Shown: in pieces, positions 1-5,009 of the stretch
Numbering within the stretch: the stretch's first letter is position 1
How the letters are laid out: each line of letters opens with the position of its first letter
From: Candidatus Bathyarchaeota archaeon
GTDB lineage: Archaea; Thermoproteota; Bathyarchaeia; TCS64
Assembly (NCBI GenBank): GCA_016934355.1
Contig: JAFGTA010000013.1
Coordinates: 1 to 11,056 of the forward strand
Direction: 5' to 3'
DNA length: 11,056 nucleotides
Made by a program: the position numbers and the translations under genes
Notes under the pieces: model-generated
The model's input: the letters and a program-made list of their open reading frames with translations, nothing else
Databases searched by the model: none
Told to the model about the DNA's origin: nothing

Positions 1-349
1 TGACCCCGAGGCGGCGTATGTTATGCTTGTCCATGAGCCTCATGGCGTCCATCAGCTTCATGTCAGGCTCCACTATCTGAAGAGGCGACGACATGATGGA
101 CCTTGCGTTGTATCCCTTACGAGACCAGCCGTCCGCGACTACCCTCGTGACGATGTCCCTCTCGGTTACGATGCCAACGGGTCTGCCCTTGCTGTTAATG
201 ACGATGATGGCGCCCACCCTCTGATCGCGCATAACCCTCGCAAGCTCGGTCACGTCTGTGTCCTCACTCACCGATATGACTGGGCTCGACATCGCTTCCC
301 TTACGAGTATCTTCGAAGTGATCTCTAGGCTCACAGGCACCCCTCTCAT
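1..349 (-). CDS. CBS-domain pair protein, partial (C-terminus beyond window)
   Basis: The minus-strand frame opens with ATG at 349 (MRGVPVSLEITSKILVREAM) and stays open to the window edge, about 116 codons. The first CBS motif is complete: REAMSSPVISVSEDTDV, then RVGAIIVINSKGRPVGIVTERDIV. A second begins with RSIMSSPLQIVEPDMKLMDA and reaches KHNIRRLGV at the edge. This is the usual tandem (Bateman) layout. In this family the pair binds adenosine nucleotides or similar ligands and acts as a sensor, alone or fused to another domain; what follows cannot be seen. In-frame GTGs at 340 and 334 are alternative starts. The ATG fits leaderless transcription from the TATA-like box at 367-374. The upstream zinc-ribbon gene points the same way and ends 56 bases earlier, so some co-transcription is possible. 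Confidence 0.9.
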   Translation of the reverse strand, partial: MRGVPVSLEITSKILVREAMSSPVISVSEDTDVTELARVMRDQRVGAIIVINSKGRPVGIVTERDIVTRVVADGWSRKGYNARSIMSSPLQIVEPDMKLMDAMRLMDKHNIRRLGV

Positions 350-366
350 TGACTAACAGGGATCAA

Positions 367-374
367 TATAAAAA
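367..374 (-). promoter_or_regulatory. TATA box for the CBS-domain gene
   Basis: On the minus strand this reads TTTTTATA. Its centre lies about 21 bases before the ATG at 349, a spacing consistent with a leaderless or nearly leaderless archaeal transcript. Confidence 0.5.
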
Positions 375-405
375 CATCATGAACCTAGGGCACAGGGGTT
401 CGGCC

Positions 406-756
406 CTACGACTCAGTCAGAACCTCGTACAGCGACCCGCATTCGCTGCAGCTGATCGTCTGGCAGATGCCGGTAGCCAGCCTATCCGCGTGTATCCACG
501 TACCGCAGTCCCTGCATTTCAGTAGATACCCTTTCACCGCGTCGCCGCCCAGTGACTGCAGCGTCACCTTCTGCGCGTTTATGAAATGAGTCTCCAAGGT
601 GGGCCGTTTGATCCCAAGCCTCGACGCCTTCAACCTGATGGCGTTCGACGTCCTCGCCGGGAACTCCAGCGTTATCTCGTCGAAAGACCTTGTCGACGTG
701 TATAGCTCCCTGAGCCTCTGCACTTCACTGTCCGTCCACTCTCGCACTCTCGCCAT
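406..756 (-). CDS. Myb/SANT-like helix-turn-helix plus zinc-ribbon protein
   Basis: This 116-residue protein has two visible parts. Residues 7-51 (EWTDSEVQRLRELY, then SFDEITLEF, then ARTSNAIRLKASRLGIKR) have the tryptophan-led three-helix look of Myb/SANT or GcrA-like DNA-binding domains, with a basic last helix. Residues 81-106 hold CxxC (81, 84) and CxxC (103, 106), with an extra Cys98, a zinc-ribbon arrangement. It is probably a DNA-binding regulator, but no target is evident. The ATG at 756 has a Shine-Dalgarno-like AGAGGAT at 770-764, 7 bases upstream. That implies a leadered mRNA, unlike the leaderless genes nearby. I see no good TATA box close enough to give a short leader, so transcription may begin at 975 and run through the structured RNA. 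The exact family is not recognised. Confidence 0.82.
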   Translation of the reverse strand: MARVREWTDSEVQRLRELYTSTRSFDEITLEFPARTSNAIRLKASRLGIKRPTLETHFINAQKVTLQSLGGDAVKGYLLKCRDCGTWIHADRLATGICQTISCSECGSLYEVLTES

Positions 757-784
757 TATCAGTATCCTCTAATCGTTAAGCATT

Positions 785-975
785 TGTAGCGGGGAGCATT
801 TCGGGGAAGCCCCATTCCGTGCCGGACCTTATCGTTTCGACCCAGTCCACTGGCGCGGCGACCGCATGCGTCGAGGCTCGTTCAGGCAAACCCGAACTTG
901 GGACACAAACCCTGAGCCGCTAGTGGGTTGGGCAACTGGGTTTACACCCATCCCCCCGGGTGAACCCCCGCTACA
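785..975 (-). ncRNA. Unidentified structured RNA or structured 5' leader
   Basis: Read on the minus strand, the first ten bases (975-966, TGTAGCGGGG) pair perfectly with the last ten (794-785, CCCCGCTACA). Inside I find: a 5-bp hairpin with a GUAA (GNRA) tetraloop at 950-937; a three-way junction closed by GGCTC/GAGCC (918-914 with 879-875) holding a GGG/CCC hairpin (912-900) and a 7-bp hairpin (897-880); then hairpins at 873-859 (CGAC/GTCG), 853-842 (CCAG/CTGG), 840-832 (TCG/CGA) and 813-803 (GGGG/CCCC). The 7-bp hairpin contains a G-U pair that would be an A-C mismatch in the opposite strand, and the tetraloop is GNRA only on this strand, so minus is preferred. A TATA box at 995-1005 is about 26 bases from 975. 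It lacks the conserved SRP helix 8 and RNase P core motifs I looked for. It may be free-standing, or the leader of the 406-756 gene. Confidence 0.6.
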
Positions 976-994
976 GCATCACATTGGCTGGGTA

Positions 995-1005
995 GATTAT
1001 AATAT
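995..1005 (-). promoter_or_regulatory. TATA box ahead of the structured RNA
   Basis: On the minus strand this is ATATTATAATC, centred near 1000-1001. Archaeal TATA boxes sit about 26 bases before the transcription start, which would fall at or next to 975, exactly where the terminal helix of the RNA begins. Confidence 0.55.
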
Positions 1006-1021
1006 GGTTCTGTTGCATGAA

Positions 1022-1073
1022 TGAGTCACGCGGGCACGGTTTCCCGGGCAGCCCTTAATAGTTTTTTGACTCA
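1022..1073. repeat. Imperfect nested inverted repeat in the intergenic region
   Basis: TGAGTCA (1022-1028) is perfectly inverted as TGACTCA (1067-1073), and GGGC (1032-1035) as GCCC (1051-1054) inside it. The palindrome CCCGGG lies at 1043-1048. A T6 run (1062-1067) is in the right-hand part. A second short repeat, TGTAA/TTACA, lies at 1078-1093. They may be operators or chance. Apart from these and the promoter at 1149-1158 I see nothing convincing between 1006 and 1201. Confidence 0.25.
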
Positions 1074-1148
1074 ACAATGTAAAGAATGTTACACCATACC
1101 GCGACAACCATGAATTTAGTCAGGGATGGTAAAACGGGGGGAACACCC

Positions 1149-1158
1149 CTTAAAAAAC
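1149..1158 (+). promoter_or_regulatory. TATA box for the PAC2 gene
   Basis: CCTTAAAAAA followed by CTTAAC, with a C-rich stretch just upstream. It predicts a start near 1180 and a leader of about 20 bases before the ATG at 1202. Confidence 0.45.
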
Positions 1159-1201
1159 TTAACACGAAACCCAAAACCCTACAGTCACGCCCTCGCCATA
1201 C

Positions 1202-2014
1202 ATGAGCTCAAAGCGGCTCACTCTGATAAACGAAAGGTTTAATGCAAATCCCATTCACGATATGCTGAATCTGATGGAAGTCCACCGCATCGAACAGCCC
1301 AAGCTGAAAGAGCCGACGATGATCGCAGCGTGGCCCGGCATGGGCTACCTCGCCAAGATATCCGCCGACTACCTCAGGCGCAGGCTCAAGGCGACACTCT
1401 TCGCCGAGATCATCTACTACCACAACGTTCTCATATACAACAACAGCAAGGCCGAGCTCGCGCCCATAAAGCACAAGCTCTACGCCTGCCCAGAGAAGGA
1501 CCTCGTTATCTGCGTAGGCGACGCGCAGCCCTCTATCCCGGAGGAGTCCATAAGGCTCGCCGACGCCATAGCCGACGTCGCTGTGGAGCTGGGCGTGAAG
1601 AGGATATTCACAATGGCTGCCTTCCCTAACGACGTCTACGAGGAGCCCAAGGTGTACGGCATATACACGGATGATTCTCTGAGGCCGGTGCTGGAGGATG
1701 CGGGGATCACAATGATAGAGGCTGAGGGCGCGGTGAACGGCCTAAACGGGGTCATGATAGGCGTGGCCAAGCTCAAGGGCATCGAGGGGGTGTGCCTCAT
1801 GGGGGACATCACCTACGCCAACGTCCCGCAGCACCTCTCCTCAAAAGCCGTGCTCGAGAAGCTTTCCAAGCTGCTGGACCTGGAGATAGACACCGAGCAG
1901 CTCAGGATCAGAGCAGGCAAGATAGACGCCTCCATAAAGCGGCGGCTCGACATCTACGAGGAGGAGGAAGACATGGATTTTCCCGAGGAGAAAAAGCTGG
2001 GGTACATTAGCTAA
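1202..2014 (+). CDS. PAC2-family protein (proteasome assembly chaperone homologue)
   Basis: The 270-residue product has the PAC2 signature: hydrophobic strand plus WPGMG at residues 44-48, then AKISADYLRRRLKA, a central VICVGDAQPSIP strand, and RIFTMAAFPND. Archaeal members of this family (PbaA/PbaB types) help assemble the 20S proteasome or act as ATP-independent chaperones; which role applies here is inferred from family only. The C-terminus is a strongly acidic helix (EEEEDMDFPEE) ending LGYIS. The terminal tyrosine resembles, but does not match, the HbYX docking tail, because it is third from the end rather than second. The first 20-25 residues precede the typical domain start, so Met21 (1262) or Met25 (1274) are alternatives. 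The ATG at 1202 suits the TATA box at 1149-1158. No proteasome subunit gene is in the window. Confidence 0.85.
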   Translation: MSSKRLTLINERFNANPIHDMLNLMEVHRIEQPKLKEPTMIAAWPGMGYLAKISADYLRRRLKATLFAEIIYYHNVLIYNNSKAELAPIKHKLYACPEKDLVICVGDAQPSIPEESIRLADAIADVAVELGVKRIFTMAAFPNDVYEEPKVYGIYTDDSLRPVLEDAGITMIEAEGAVNGLNGVMIGVAKLKGIEGVCLMGDITYANVPQHLSSKAVLEKLSKLLDLEIDTEQLRIRAGKIDASIKRRLDIYEEEEDMDFPEEKKLGYIS

Positions 2015-2016
2015 CC

Positions 2017-2024
2017 CTTTATAG
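2017..2024 (+). promoter_or_regulatory. TATA box for the small membrane protein
   Basis: CTTTATAG directly after the PAC2 stop codon. The predicted start near 2047 would leave a leader of about 20 bases before the TTG at 2067. Confidence 0.4.
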
Positions 2025-2066
2025 AGGCGCAGGTAATATGAGTTAAACCCGCGGGATGAACTACGG

Positions 2067-2342
2067 TTGAAAACTTCGGAGCAGATATACTGGATAAAGG
2101 TCGTCGGGGCGCTGGTCACGGGCGGAGTATGCACTTATCTTCAGAGATCCCTCGGGCTGCAGGGCCACATCGCCTTGATGGCGGGCACGACTCTCTACAT
2201 CGCTCTCTCCGAGGGGCTCGCGATGATAACCAAGGTCGACCGTAACAGGACCATCAAGATAGGCATCGGGGCGTTTCTGTTCCTGTGGATACTGGTCTGG
2301 GTCCTGCTGAACACCCTGTTCACCCATAATAACCTCGGGTGA
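2067..2342 (+). CDS. Small three-helix membrane protein, function unknown
   Basis: This 91-residue protein has three hydrophobic segments, near residues 10-27, 33-53 and 63-86, separated by a polar turn (KVDRNRTIK) between the second and third. The opening (EQIYWIKVVGALVTGG) and the last helix (FLFLWILVWVLLNTLF) resemble a common class of short archaeal membrane proteins. A relation to the EMC6-like family is conceivable from size and topology but I cannot establish it. The start is TTG. The nearest upstream ATG (2056) is in another frame and stops after four codons, and an in-frame TAA at 2034 leaves no better start. The stop is only 7 bases from the stop of the convergent gene at 2350. Confidence 0.72.
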   Translation: MKTSEQIYWIKVVGALVTGGVCTYLQRSLGLQGHIALMAGTTLYIALSEGLAMITKVDRNRTIKIGIGAFLFLWILVWVLLNTLFTHNNLG

Positions 2343-2349
2343 GCTGTAG

Positions 2350-2730
2350 CTATTTCTCGGAGTTCACCTTGAACTGCATCAGGTCGGACCACGCGGCGAA
2401 GTAACCGCTGTCCCAGTTGGTCCTCACAGGGGAAGAGGAGAAGTCCTTGAACTCCTGCCTGTACTCCTTCATCTTCTCCGGTGTGAACTGGTTCTTGTTC
2501 AGAAAGTCGCGCTCGTCCCCGGACCGCACTGTCAGTAGCAGCCCCTCCAGCGCGTTCAAGTACCCGGCCCTGTACTCCTCGTCCGAGAAGTTTCGGCCCT
2601 TGACGTCCTCCAGGGACCTCTCGGCGTCGCTGAACTTTCTTTCGAGCAGGTTACTGATGAACTCGGCTACGGCCTCACGGGTCTTGCCAGTCACCATCAG
2701 CCCTCTTGTGTTGTTAGATGTCTTCGTCAC
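2350..2730 (-). CDS. Hypothetical charged protein, overlapping the end of radA
   Basis: The 126-residue soluble protein is rich in charged residues and probably mostly helical. It ends in an aromatic segment (NWDSGYFAAWSDLMQFKV) that looks like the most conserved part. I do not recognise the family. The start taken here is GTG at 2730, 8 bases after a GAGAGG Shine-Dalgarno-like stretch inside radA, giving a 17-base overlap with the radA end. The alternative is ATG at 2697, which removes the overlap but has a purine tract very close to it. Either way it is tightly coupled to radA and should be translated from the same transcript. A link to recombination is only guilt by association. There is no cysteine cluster, signal peptide or membrane segment. 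Confidence 0.75.
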   Translation of the reverse strand: MTKTSNNTRGLMVTGKTREAVAEFISNLLERKFSDAERSLEDVKGRNFSDEEYRAGYLNALEGLLLTVRSGDERDFLNKNQFTPEKMKEYRQEFKDFSSSPVRTNWDSGYFAAWSDLMQFKVNSEK

Positions 2731-3715
2731 TCTCTATTCCTCTCTCCGTTATCCTCATCGGGACCTCGCCCTCCGGGAGCGCTGGGCTCGCGGTGAGCTT
2801 GGCTATCCTCATGTTGTTCCTCCCCTTGCGGAGGAATATCCTGCTGTGGCTCATGTGCCCAAGTATGTGGCCGCCCACGGGCGCCACCGCCTTGCTGAAG
2901 AACGCGTCCGGGCTCGCCATCACCTGGTTCGTGATCACAGTCGCCGTGTTGAACGCCCTGCTCAGCCTCATAAGCTTGTGCAGGTGCTTGTTGAGCTGCT
3001 GCTGTCGGGGCGCAAGCATCTCCCTGCCTAGGTACTCGCTCCTGAAGTGGCTCATGACGCTGTCGATTATGATGAGCCTGATGTTGTTCTCCTTGATGAC
3101 CTCGTCCGCGTTCTCTAGAAGCACTGTCTGATGGTTCGAGGTGTACGCCTCGGCGTAGATCACGCCCTTTAGCACGTCGTCCGGCTTGATGCCGAACCTT
3201 GGGGCTATCTGCATGACCCTCTCGGGTCGGAAGGTGGCCTCCGTATCTATGTAGAGGACGCTGCCGTTCAGACCCCCTTGGGCCTCACCGAGCTGAACCG
3301 TGACGCAGAGCTGGTGGCACATCTGGCTCTTCCCCGACCCGAACTCGCCGTAGAACTCCGTGAGGCTCTGGGTCTCGATGCCGCCGCCGAGGAGCCTGTC
3401 CATGCTTGAGCAGCCTGTGGTGAGCTTCCTGACGTTCTTCCTCAGCTCTACGAGCTCGTCTCCCCTGACGAAGGTGATGGCCATGCTCTTGCGGGCGGCT
3501 TCGATGACCTTCTCGGCCATGGGTTCCCCGATCCCTGCTTCGACGAGCTCGGCGACGGCCGCTGTGCCTAGGGACTCCACGGTCTTGAACCCGATCTCTT
3601 TGAGTTTGGCGACTGTTGCCGGCCCGATGCCTGGGAGATCCTCTAAGGTCTGGTATTTTGCCTTAAAGTACTCCATGTCTTCGGACATCGGGGGTTCACC
3701 GTCTGGTTGCTTCAT
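2714..3715 (-). CDS. radA: DNA repair and recombination protein RadA
   Basis: RadA is the archaeal RecA/Rad51 recombinase. It forms ATP-dependent filaments on single-stranded DNA and drives strand exchange in homologous repair. The 333 residues carry, in order: a helix-hairpin-helix domain (LEDLPGIGPATVAKLKEIGF, about 24-43); the linker polymerisation region (FVRGDEL, 82-88, matching FxxA/G forms in archaeal RadA); Walker A GEFGSGKSQ (123-131); Walker B LIIID (214-218); and the C-terminal PVGGHILGH region (279-287). No intein interrupts it. The length is near the family norm of about 320, with an extra start of about 10 residues; Met10 (3688) or Met14 are alternatives. The ATG at 3715 suits leaderless transcription from the TATA box at 3735-3742. 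The hypothetical gene at 2350-2730 follows with an overlap. Confidence 0.98.
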   Translation of the reverse strand: MKQPDGEPPMSEDMEYFKAKYQTLEDLPGIGPATVAKLKEIGFKTVESLGTAAVAELVEAGIGEPMAEKVIEAARKSMAITFVRGDELVELRKNVRKLTTGCSSMDRLLGGGIETQSLTEFYGEFGSGKSQMCHQLCVTVQLGEAQGGLNGSVLYIDTEATFRPERVMQIAPRFGIKPDDVLKGVIYAEAYTSNHQTVLLENADEVIKENNIRLIIIDSVMSHFRSEYLGREMLAPRQQQLNKHLHKLMRLSRAFNTATVITNQVMASPDAFFSKAVAPVGGHILGHMSHSRIFLRKGRNNMRIAKLTASPALPEGEVPMRITERGIESDEDI

Positions 3716-3734
3716 ACTGTATTCTCTAGGGGTG

Positions 3735-3742
3735 TTTAAAAA
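3735..3742 (-). promoter_or_regulatory. TATA box for radA
   Basis: On the minus strand TTTTTAAA, followed by CACCCC. Its centre is about 23 bases from the ATG at 3715, so the mRNA probably starts at or very near the codon. It lies in the 40-base gap after the zinc-ribbon gene, giving radA its own promoter. Confidence 0.5.
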
Positions 3743-3755
3743 CTCGGCGAGGCTG

Positions 3756-3950
3756 CTACTCCTCTTCCTCGAGCTCCAGGATCAGTGTGCCCTCGTACCC
3801 GCAGTCTTCGCAATGGTACATCTGAGGCAGTATGCCGTAGCTTTCCTTGATCTTCACTTTATGGCTTCTGCAGACTGGGCAGAAAACGGGTTTCGGGGTC
3901 CTGTGTGTCACCTTGAAGCGGGTGTCTTTCAGGCCCTTGAGCCCGGGCAA
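3756..3950 (-). CDS. Small zinc-ribbon protein
   Basis: The 64-residue protein has a basic start, then CPVC at 24-27 and CEDC at 47-50, joined by a short strand-rich segment (KVKIKESYGILPQMYH), and an acidic tail (LELEEEE). This is a minimal C2C2 zinc ribbon as found in small archaeal proteins linked with transcription or translation; no specific function can be named. The start is TTG at 3950, two bases after the stop of the aIF1 gene. The codons that end aIF1 contain GAGGTC (3964-3959), a good Shine-Dalgarno sequence 8-9 bases from the TTG, so translation is probably coupled. A GTG at 3911 is a weaker alternative that would still keep both cysteine pairs. Confidence 0.85.
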   Translation of the reverse strand: MPGLKGLKDTRFKVTHRTPKPVFCPVCRSHKVKIKESYGILPQMYHCEDCGYEGTLILELEEEE

Positions 3951-3952
3951 AA

Positions 3953-4261
3953 CTACTGGACCTCTATGTTCTCGTTGGGGAACCCCATTGTGACCAGTGT
4001 GTTGTACACTGTCTCTCTATGGTCCCCCATCAGTAGAACCTGCTCGTTTTTCGCTGTTCCGCCGCAGGCGCACTTGGCCTTCAGCTCAGAGGCTAGCTTG
4101 CTCAGTGACACGCTCCCAGAATCGATGCCGTCGATGACGGTCCATTTTTTTCCCCATTTGCGTGTCTCTAAACGAATTCTTATCCGCTGCTGCTCCTTAC
4201 TCATCTCCTCGCATACGCAGAGGTCTTTCGGGAGTCCGCATACGGGACAAATTTCCGCCAT
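3953..4261 (-). CDS. Translation initiation factor aIF1 (SUI1 family)
   Basis: This 102-residue protein belongs to the SUI1/eIF1 family. aIF1 binds the small ribosomal subunit near the P site and helps start-codon selection. An N-terminal zinc knuckle (CPVCGLPKDLCVC) is followed by the SUI1 fold: RIRIRLETRKWGKKWTVIDG, then the core LASELKAKCACGGTAK, and the closing MGDHRETVYNTLVTMGF. Length and layout match typical archaeal aIF1. The frame extends back to a GTG at 4270, but the ATG at 4261 is preferred. It begins the conserved MAEICPVCG, and a TATA-like box at 4289-4295 predicts a transcript start near 4266, leaving almost no leader. The downstream zinc-ribbon gene is separated by two bases and probably shares the transcript. 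Confidence 0.95.
   Translation of the reverse strand: MAEICPVCGLPKDLCVCEEMSKEQQRIRIRLETRKWGKKWTVIDGIDSGSVSLSKLASELKAKCACGGTAKNEQVLLMGDHRETVYNTLVTMGFPNENIEVQ
3959..3964 (-). promoter_or_regulatory. Shine-Dalgarno sequence for the zinc-ribbon gene
   Basis: GAGGTC on the minus strand, embedded in the last codons of aIF1 (Glu-Val). It is 8-9 bases before TTG 3950 and is the main support for that unusual start. Confidence 0.5.
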
Positions 4262-4288
4262 TATCAACACTGTATCGATGCGATCCTT

Positions 4289-4295
4289 CTAAAAG
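4289..4295 (-). promoter_or_regulatory. TATA-like box for aIF1
   Basis: CTTTTAG on the minus strand, about 31 bases before ATG 4261. It predicts a start about 5 bases ahead of that codon. Confidence 0.45.
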
Positions 4296-4303
4296 CTTTG
4301 CGT

Positions 4304-4321
4304 AAGAAAGGCGGGTTTCTT
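4304..4321 (-). terminator. Possible weak terminator of the ACT-domain gene
   Basis: The inverted repeat AAGAAA/TTTCTT surrounds a GC-rich loop 5 bases past the stop of the ACT gene and is followed on the minus strand by a pyrimidine-rich stretch. It is short and AT-rich in the stem, so it may be chance. Confidence 0.25.
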
Positions 4322-4325
4322 CATG

Positions 4326-4931
4326 TTATGTGTAGTTTTGGAGTAAGGCGAACGCCTTCAGGGCGTCTAGACCGTCCAGTATTATGATGGTGTTGGTGCT
4401 GCAGCTGATGAACTCCACGATGTTGATGTTGCGGCTCGCCAGCAACTGGGTGATGAACGCGACGAACCCCGGGGTGTCCTCCACACGGGGCGGACTCAGC
4501 AGTATCAGGGCGACGAGGTTGCTCTGGACCTTCACAGGCTCCTCCGGCTTCCCCTTCATGGTGGTCTGGTCCACCACGTAGACGTACTGATCGGTAAGGT
4601 GCGCCGTAACGATGTGTGGATTGTCGAGCCTCATGGGGGAAATCACTACAGCGATCTTGTCCTGGAGCCTCACCTTGGACTCCTTGAGGATGCTCTGCAC
4701 AGCCTCCTCCCGTAGCTTCCTGTCTGAGGCTATCTCATCAGACACCCTGATGACCGCCGCCTTCACCGCCTCGATGCTCCCCTCGCCAAGCTCCTCCTGG
4801 AGTATACGGGCGAGGGCGCTGTAGTTGACGATCTTCATGTTGAGGGCGTCTAGGAGGCTGGGCCTCATCTGGATGGTCTCGCGGACCAGCTGGGCCACGC
4901 TCTTTGTCCTATCTGAGCTTTCTAATACCAT
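4326..4931 (-). CDS. ACT-domain protein with N-terminal helical (possible HTH) region
   Basis: The 201-residue product has a helical N-terminal half (SVAQLVRETIQMRPSLLDAL, then NYSALARILQEEL) that could be a winged-helix-like DNA-binding or oligomerisation unit. The C-terminal half has an ACT-type pattern, including LILLSPPRVEDTPGFVAFI, LASRNINIVEF and a final strand TIIILDGLDALKAFALL. ACT domains bind amino acids and control enzymes or regulators. The frame runs upstream to 4988, but the start is taken as ATG 4931 because the TATA box at 4956-4963 predicts initiation at about 4934. That leaves the upper 19 codons in promoter sequence. It is divergent from argG, so an amino-acid-responsive regulatory role is reasonable but unproven. 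Confidence 0.8.
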   Translation of the reverse strand: MVLESSDRTKSVAQLVRETIQMRPSLLDALNMKIVNYSALARILQEELGEGSIEAVKAAVIRVSDEIASDRKLREEAVQSILKESKVRLQDKIAVVISPMRLDNPHIVTAHLTDQYVYVVDQTTMKGKPEEPVKVQSNLVALILLSPPRVEDTPGFVAFITQLLASRNINIVEFISCSTNTIIILDGLDALKAFALLQNYT

Positions 4932-4955
4932 ATTTGTAACACTTATGTCGCAAGG

Positions 4956-4963
4956 TATAAAAG
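4956..4963. promoter_or_regulatory. Shared divergent TATA box (argG and ACT-domain gene)
   Basis: TATAAAAG on the plus strand and CTTTTATA on the minus. From its centre (about 4960), 26 bases leftward is 4934, next to the ACT gene's ATG at 4931. The same distance rightward is 4986, which gives argG a 24-base leader containing AAGGAG. No second TATA box of similar quality is obvious in this gap. Confidence 0.55.
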
Positions 4964-4993
4964 CTTGCCTCGTTCTTGATTGCCTCATCCTAT

Positions 4994-4999
4994 AAGGAG
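4994..4999 (+). promoter_or_regulatory. Shine-Dalgarno sequence for argG
   Basis: AAGGAG, 10 bases before ATG 5010. This favours 5010 over the in-frame TTG at 4980, which would lie upstream of the predicted transcript start. Confidence 0.65.
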
Positions 5000-5009
5000 T
5001 ATAGATGCA

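Noticed and set aside
785..975. SRP RNA (7S) on the minus strand
   Set aside because: It is too short for the archaeal type of about 300 nt, and I do not find the conserved helix 8 core (GGTCnGGAA with GGAGCAG) or a convincing Alu pair of loops. The GGTCCGG near 826 is not followed by the right partner.
785..975. RNase P RNA on either strand
   Set aside because: A terminal helix is present, but the universal GGAAAGTCC-type and ACAGAA-type core segments are missing on both strands; GGGGAAGCCCC on the plus strand is only a simple hairpin.
1110..1205. 31-codon reading frame ending in ATGA overlap with the PAC2 start
   Set aside because: No ribosome binding site, the TATA box of the PAC2 gene lies inside it, and the composition is that of intergenic DNA. 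The overlap is probably chance, though a short upstream peptide cannot be ruled out.
2714..3715. Intein or frameshift in radA
   Set aside because: The recombinase frame is continuous with Walker A, Walker B and later motifs at normal spacing.
3360..4292. Long plus-strand open frame (310 codons)
   Set aside because: It runs antisense to radA, the zinc-ribbon gene and aIF1, all of which show clear family motifs; its translation has no recognisable domain and a skewed serine/leucine content.
4932..4988. N-terminal extension of the ACT-domain protein
   Set aside because: It would include the TATA box as codons; ATG 4931 lies right after the predicted transcript start.
4980..5009. N-terminal extension of ArgG from TTG 4980
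   Set aside because: The extra ten residues precede the conserved start MPKDKVVLAYSGG, cover the Shine-Dalgarno sequence, and would begin before the predicted transcript start.
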